Shown here: positions 47,975 to 51,508 of the stretch, in pieces
Layout: each line of letters starts with the position of its first letter
How positions within the stretch are numbered: position 1 is the first letter of the stretch
Source: an uncultured Actinoplanes sp.
GTDB lineage: Bacteria; Actinomycetota; Actinomycetes; Mycobacteriales; Micromonosporaceae
Length of the DNA stretch: 51,508 nt
Direction of reading: 5' to 3'
NCBI RefSeq assembly: GCF_934643405.1
Contig: NZ_CAKUCL010000020.1
Coordinates: 1-51,508 of the forward strand
Translations under genes and position numbers: made by a program
The notes under the pieces: model-generated
Told to the model about the DNA's origin: nothing
Databases searched by the model: none
What the model saw: the letters and a program-made list of their open reading frames with translations, nothing else

Positions 47975-48384
47975 TCGGGCGAGCCGGCCAGCCCCCGCGC
48001 CTGATCGGCCTGCTCGACGTCGAACCCTTCGTAGCCGGTGCGCTCGTGCTGGCGCACCTGCTCCTCGATCCACCGGTTGTGCGCTTCCCAGGCGGCCTGT
48101 TTGCTGCTGCCCAGCGCCGCCCCGATCTGGGTCCACGACGCCCCGGCCGCGCGGGCCGTCCGCACCATCGCCTGCCGGCCGTACCCGGCCTTGCGGATGA
48201 CGACCTCGCTCAGCGCGATCATCTCGAGTGCCTCGTCCCGAGTGAGCGGCGTCTCCGGCGGCGTCCGCGAATCGGGCGTGCCGGACATCGCGGCGAGCGC
48301 GTCGCGCATCCGGAGCTCGTCGTAACGCGTTGTAGCCGTGGACAGCGTGTGCTGGCGCTCCAGTTCGTCCGGTGAGACTGGCAT
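47971..48384 (-). CDS. Helix-turn-helix DNA-binding protein
   Basis: A 137-aa protein starting at ATG 48384 (a further in-frame start lies 36 bases upstream). The central part (EALEMIALSEVVIRKAGYGRQAMVRTARAAGASWTQIGAALGSSKQAAWEAHNRWIEEQ) contains a clear HTH in ASWTQIGAALGSSKQAAWEA near residues 85-105, typical of small actinobacterial regulators. No ligand domain is present. A 30-bp near-palindrome begins 17 bases upstream of the start, probably its own operator. Confidence 0.82.
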   Translation of the reverse strand: MPVSPDELERQHTLSTATTRYDELRMRDALAAMSGTPDSRTPPETPLTRDEALEMIALSEVVIRKAGYGRQAMVRTARAAGASWTQIGAALGSSKQAAWEAHNRWIEEQVRQHERTGYEGFDVEQADQARGLAGSPD

Positions 48385-48400
48385 GCGTGCGAGTTTCGCG

Positions 48401-48430
48401 TCAGGCTCTCTTGACGTCAAGCGAGCCTGA
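48401..48430. promoter_or_regulatory. 30-bp near-perfect palindrome upstream of the HTH gene
   Basis: TCAGGCTCTCTTGAC (48401-48415) faces GTCAAGCGAGCCTGA (48416-48430), matching at 14 of 15 positions. The centre TTGACGTCAA is itself a palindrome and could include a -35 box for the HTH gene. The interval 48431-48640 shows no gene. Confidence 0.7.
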
Positions 48431-48643
48431 CAATGAGGGCGCGAATCGCCCTCATTTCTCCGGCTAAATCGGGCGGAAAGCTGGCAATTTGTGGGATGGA
48501 ATTCCGGCCGTAGCTCAACCGTTCGGTCAGGATTTCGGTATGTGCGTCTTCGACGCGCCGGTCAACACTCCCCGTCGCACACCGCGTGTGGCACCATCAT
48601 GGAACCCCCCACCGGTGAGCGTCACAAATCGCAGGAGTGAGAC

Positions 48644-48784
48644 ATGTCCGCAAGGAAGCTGGGTCGCTGGGCCGGCCTGGTTTTCGTGCTCGCCGCCATC
48701 CTCGGCGGAGTGGGCGCTCAGCAACACAGTGGCGATCAGGCCACGGCTGTTCAGGTCACGAACCAGATCGTCGACTGGACCTGA
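48644..48784 (+). CDS. 46-aa exported or membrane-anchored small peptide
   Basis: A 46-aa frame from ATG 48644 with GGAG eight bases upstream. MSARKLGRWAGLVFVLAA gives a basic start and a hydrophobic helix, IGG-like small residues follow, then a short polar tail with QQHSGDQATAVQVTNQ and the end IVDWT. This is a signal peptide or single anchor plus a ~20-residue mature part. It ends 56 bp before the GGDEF-EAL gene in the same direction. It has a good codon pattern and ribosome site; no family known to me. Confidence 0.7.
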   Translation: MSARKLGRWAGLVFVLAAILGGVGAQQHSGDQATAVQVTNQIVDWT

Positions 48785-48840
48785 TCCTTTCCGCCCTGAC
48801 ACCGCGCGTCGCCATGCCACTTCACTGATGGGGGAGCGTA

Positions 48841-51363
48841 ATGGTCGGGCGAGCGACGCAGGGACGATCCGCTGAGTACGCCTGGCTGATCACCGGACCG
48901 CTCGCGCTGTTCACGGTCATCGCCTTCGTCGCCTTCTGGGTGGACGAGCCGCGGTGGTATCAGGCGTGGCCGCAGGGCTTGGTGCTGTTCTGCGCCTTCG
49001 TGGTCGCCTACATCGGGGTCTTCACCCTGCAGAGCCGCCGCAGCAGCTTCACCGTCTATCTCACCGAGATCCCGCTGGTTCTGGCGTTCTACTACCTGCC
49101 ACCCACGATGGTCATCGTGATGGTCGGGGCGGCCAGCATCATCATGCAGTTCCGCACCGCCGCGTTGCCGACGAAGAGGTGGTTCAACCTCGCCAAGTCC
49201 ACCGCCGGAGTCACCGCGGCACTCATCTTCCTGGCCATCGCGCCGGACGTGCACGGTCGTGGTGCGGCCGGCTGGGTGGTGCTCTTCGTCGCGGTCCTGA
49301 TCAATACACTGGTCGAAGTCCTGGCCCTCACCGCCGTCATGGCCGTGGTGCAGAGTTTCCGCTCGGCCCAGGACGCTCTGCGGGCGGGCCTTCCGATCTT
49401 CACGATCGCCAACGTGAACCTCGCCGTCGGCCTGGTCATCCTCGCCGCCCTCACCGAGACGATGTGGGCCGTCGTCCCGCTGGCTGTCCTGTTCGTCGCG
49501 CTGGCTCTCGTCCGGCGCTCGTTCACCGAGCTGTTCCGCCAGCACCGCACGCTCGGCGAGGTCTACGAGCTCACCCGGGCGATCCGCAACGAGGGCGCCA
49601 ACGGCCTGCCGGACGCCCTGCTGGGCCGGGTCCAGGTGCTGATGCGCGCCGAGTACGCGACGATCTGGCTGGCGCCCGCCGGACGGCACCCCGAGGTGCT
49701 GCTCACCGCGCAGGTCGCCAACGAGGCGCTGCTCGACCTCTCGCCGGTGCCGATCGCGGTGCGTGAGCGGGCGGTCGCCGAGGCCCGCACCATCGCGGTG
49801 GGCGCCCGCTTCCCGGCCACCGAGGATCTTCGTCCCGCTTTGCGCGAGGCCAAGACGAAGGACGCCATCGTGGTCCCGCTCCGGTCCGGGCACACCACGA
49901 TCGGCACGCTGGAGGTGGTCAACCGGCTCACCGACGGCAGCACCTTCCGCGACGCCGACGTGCAGGTGCTCGAGACGATCGCCGCGCACGCGGCCGTCGC
50001 CGTGGAGAACTCGCGCCTGGTCGACCGCCTGCGCTACGACGCGTACCACGATCGGCTGACCACGCTGCCGAACCGGCGGCGGATCACCGACGCGCTGGGC
50101 GAGTCGGTCAAGGTCCGGGCCGAGGACGAGGTGGTCGCGGTCCTGCTGTTCGACGTCGACGGCCAGCGCGACGTGAACGAGTCGATGGGTCACGCGGCCG
50201 GCGACCGCCTGCTGGCCGAGGTGGCCCAGCGCCTGCGCGGCATCGCCGGCCCGGGCGCCCTGGTGGGCCGGATCGGCGGCGACGAGTTCGTGGTCACCCT
50301 GCGGGCCGAGAGCATCGACGCGACCGTCGAGCTGGCCACCGACATGCGCGAACAGCTGCGCGGCCCGATGACGGTGGAGAAGCTCACCCTCGACCTGGAC
50401 ACCGCGGTCGGCGTGGCGGTCTATCCCGATCACGGGTCCGACCCCGAGACGCTGCTGCAACGGGCCGAGCTGGCGGCCAACGCGGCCAAGGTGCTCCCGT
50501 ACGGCGTACAACTCTTCCACCCCGCCCTGGAGTCGCGCGCCGTGCGCCGCCTGGGCATCGCGGCCGACCTGCGCAAGGCGCTCGACGACGGCGAGCTGGA
50601 CGTCTACTTCCAGCCCAAGGTCACGCTCGCCGACCGCCACCTGGTCGGCGTCGAGTGCCTGGCCCGCTGGCAGCACGCGGCGCACGGCGAGGTCGCCCCG
50701 GAGGACTTCGTCGCGGTCGCCGAGCACACCGGCCAGCTGTCCCGCCTCACCGAGGTGGTGCTCAGCGAGGGCCTGCGCCGCTGCCGGCAGTGGGCCGAGG
50801 CGGACCGGCCGCTGTCCATCGCGGTCAACCTCTCGGTGCGGACGCTGCTCGACTCCCGCTTCCCCGACCAGGTGGCCGAGCTGCTCACCCGGTACGAGGT
50901 GGCCGCCGCCCAGGTCACCTTCGAGATCTCCGAGCCGGGGATGCTCAACGACATCGAGCGGGTGCTCCCCACGCTGTACCGGCTGCGCGACCTCGGGGTG
51001 CGGCTCAGCGTCGACGACTTCGGCACCGGCGCGTCCTCGCTGTCCTACCTGCGGCAGTGGCCGGTGCACGAGGTGAAGATCGACGACAGCTTCGTGCAGG
51101 GCATGACGACCGACTCCGGCGACCTGGCGATCGTCCGCGCGGTGATCAGCCTCTCCCGCGAGTTCGGGCTCACCGTGGTCGCCGAGGGTGTGGAGAGCGA
51201 GCTGACCCTGGAGCTGCTCGAGGAGATGGGCTGCGAGATCGGCCAGGGCTATCTGTTCAGCCGCCCCCTGCCGTACGAGCGCCTGGAGGCCTGGTTCAAC
51301 GCGCAGACCGAGCCGGAATCGACTCCCACGGGCGAGGTCCGCCGCCTCCGAGCCGTGATCTGA
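48841..51363 (+). CDS. Membrane GAF-GGDEF-EAL cyclic-di-GMP protein
   Basis: An 840-aa sensor. Residues 10-215 hold about six membrane helices of a MASE-like sensor. A linker helix leads to a GAF domain (about 240-400, RVQVLMRAEYATIWLAP). The GGDEF domain has GGDEF at 479-483 intact, but the usual DxDxFKxxND reads DVDGQRDVNES. The EAL domain begins near 570; its EAL motif is Glu605-Cys-Leu, with NLS, DDFGTG, KID and VVAEGVE motifs present. The EXTE equivalent reads EISEP. Both catalytic sets look mostly complete, so it may make, break or only sense c-di-GMP. ATG 48841 has GGGGGAG upstream. Confidence 0.92.
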   Translation: MVGRATQGRSAEYAWLITGPLALFTVIAFVAFWVDEPRWYQAWPQGLVLFCAFVVAYIGVFTLQSRRSSFTVYLTEIPLVLAFYYLPPTMVIVMVGAASIIMQFRTAALPTKRWFNLAKSTAGVTAALIFLAIAPDVHGRGAAGWVVLFVAVLINTLVEVLALTAVMAVVQSFRSAQDALRAGLPIFTIANVNLAVGLVILAALTETMWAVVPLAVLFVALALVRRSFTELFRQHRTLGEVYELTRAIRNEGANGLPDALLGRVQVLMRAEYATIWLAPAGRHPEVLLTAQVANEALLDLSPVPIAVRERAVAEARTIAVGARFPATEDLRPALREAKTKDAIVVPLRSGHTTIGTLEVVNRLTDGSTFRDADVQVLETIAAHAAVAVENSRLVDRLRYDAYHDRLTTLPNRRRITDALGESVKVRAEDEVVAVLLFDVDGQRDVNESMGHAAGDRLLAEVAQRLRGIAGPGALVGRIGGDEFVVTLRAESIDATVELATDMREQLRGPMTVEKLTLDLDTAVGVAVYPDHGSDPETLLQRAELAANAAKVLPYGVQLFHPALESRAVRRLGIAADLRKALDDGELDVYFQPKVTLADRHLVGVECLARWQHAAHGEVAPEDFVAVAEHTGQLSRLTEVVLSEGLRRCRQWAEADRPLSIAVNLSVRTLLDSRFPDQVAELLTRYEVAAAQVTFEISEPGMLNDIERVLPTLYRLRDLGVRLSVDDFGTGASSLSYLRQWPVHEVKIDDSFVQGMTTDSGDLAIVRAVISLSREFGLTVVAEGVESELTLELLEEMGCEIGQGYLFSRPLPYERLEAWFNAQTEPESTPTGEVRRLRAVI

Positions 51364-51452
51364 CCTGCGGTTTCGGGTGACCGGGGGATCCGATTTCATC
51401 CCCGCGAACGGGCCGTGTAAGCTCTTGTCTGCAAGCGAGAGATCGCGCGCAA

Positions 51453-51508
51453 GCCCCCTTAGCTCAGTCGGCAGAGCGTCTCCATGGTAAGGAGAAGGTC
51501 TACGGTTC
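51453..51508 (+). tRNA. tRNA-Thr (anticodon GGT), 5' part
   Basis: The acceptor strand GCCCCCT, TA, D arm GCTCAGTCGGCAGAGC and anticodon stem TCTCC/GGAGA with loop ATGGTAA give anticodon GGT (threonine). The window ends inside the T arm. TAAGCT at 51418-51423 with TTTCAT upstream is a candidate promoter. Confidence 0.9.

Noticed and set aside
48751..51399. An 882-codon minus-strand frame opposite the GGDEF-EAL gene
   Set aside because: Same high-GC antisense artefact; the plus strand carries clear GAF, GGDEF and EAL motifs.

Overview
The window is chromosomal DNA of a high-GC actinomycete, most likely one of the Micromonosporaceae (Actinoplanes or Micromonospora type). The evidence is strong third-position GC, many GTG starts, DUF3107/DUF3152/DUF1707 proteins, an actinobacterial MoeZ, and many promoters whose -10 box sits 6 to 8 bases before the start codon (leaderless mRNAs). 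Placement below family level is inference.

Regions. 1-10.7 kb: housekeeping block with a partial methyltransferase, DUF2470, DEAD-box helicase, DUF3107, TetR, a disordered unknown protein, alpha/beta hydrolase, two tandem DUF3152 metzincin-like proteases, moeZ and a QW-repeat protein. Much of this order (helicase, DUF3107, TetR, DUF3152, MoeZ, ATL) matches, from memory, the Rv3204-Rv3211 neighbourhood of M. tuberculosis. 10.7-20.4 kb: proBA, an alkyltransferase-like protein, an LCM methyltransferase, a TetR/reductase pair with two visible operators, a gamma-glutamyltransferase, a GPH-type transporter and a PLP decarboxylase. 20.4-31.8 kb: an accessory complex I cluster, nuoB-C-H-I-J-K-L-M-N, without nuoA, nuoD or the NADH module. 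It is interrupted by a kinase-fold DUF2252 gene and an antisense transglutaminase. 31.8-39.0 kb: MOSC, GNAT, LLM flavoprotein, DUF1707, MFS, HtpX, a MerR pair and DUF3800.

38.97-46.17 kb is the accessory region. Two elements are stacked in the 3' end of tRNA-Tyr(GTA). The older one keeps only an att remnant, an integrase C-terminus and a small gene. The younger one (40230-46133) is bounded by 50-bp perfect direct repeats. It carries a 999-aa NACHT/STAND NTPase, a small coupled ORF, a frameshifted PD-(D/E)XK nuclease-like gene, a truncated integrase and a small conserved-looking protein. It looks like an immobilised defence cargo element and is the best candidate for an undescribed system. Each junction carries its own terminator hairpin for the tRNA.

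46.3-51.5 kb: YajQ, a small membrane protein, a rhodanese, an HTH protein with a 30-bp near-palindrome upstream, a 46-aa secreted peptide, a membrane GAF-GGDEF-EAL protein and the start of tRNA-Thr(GGT).
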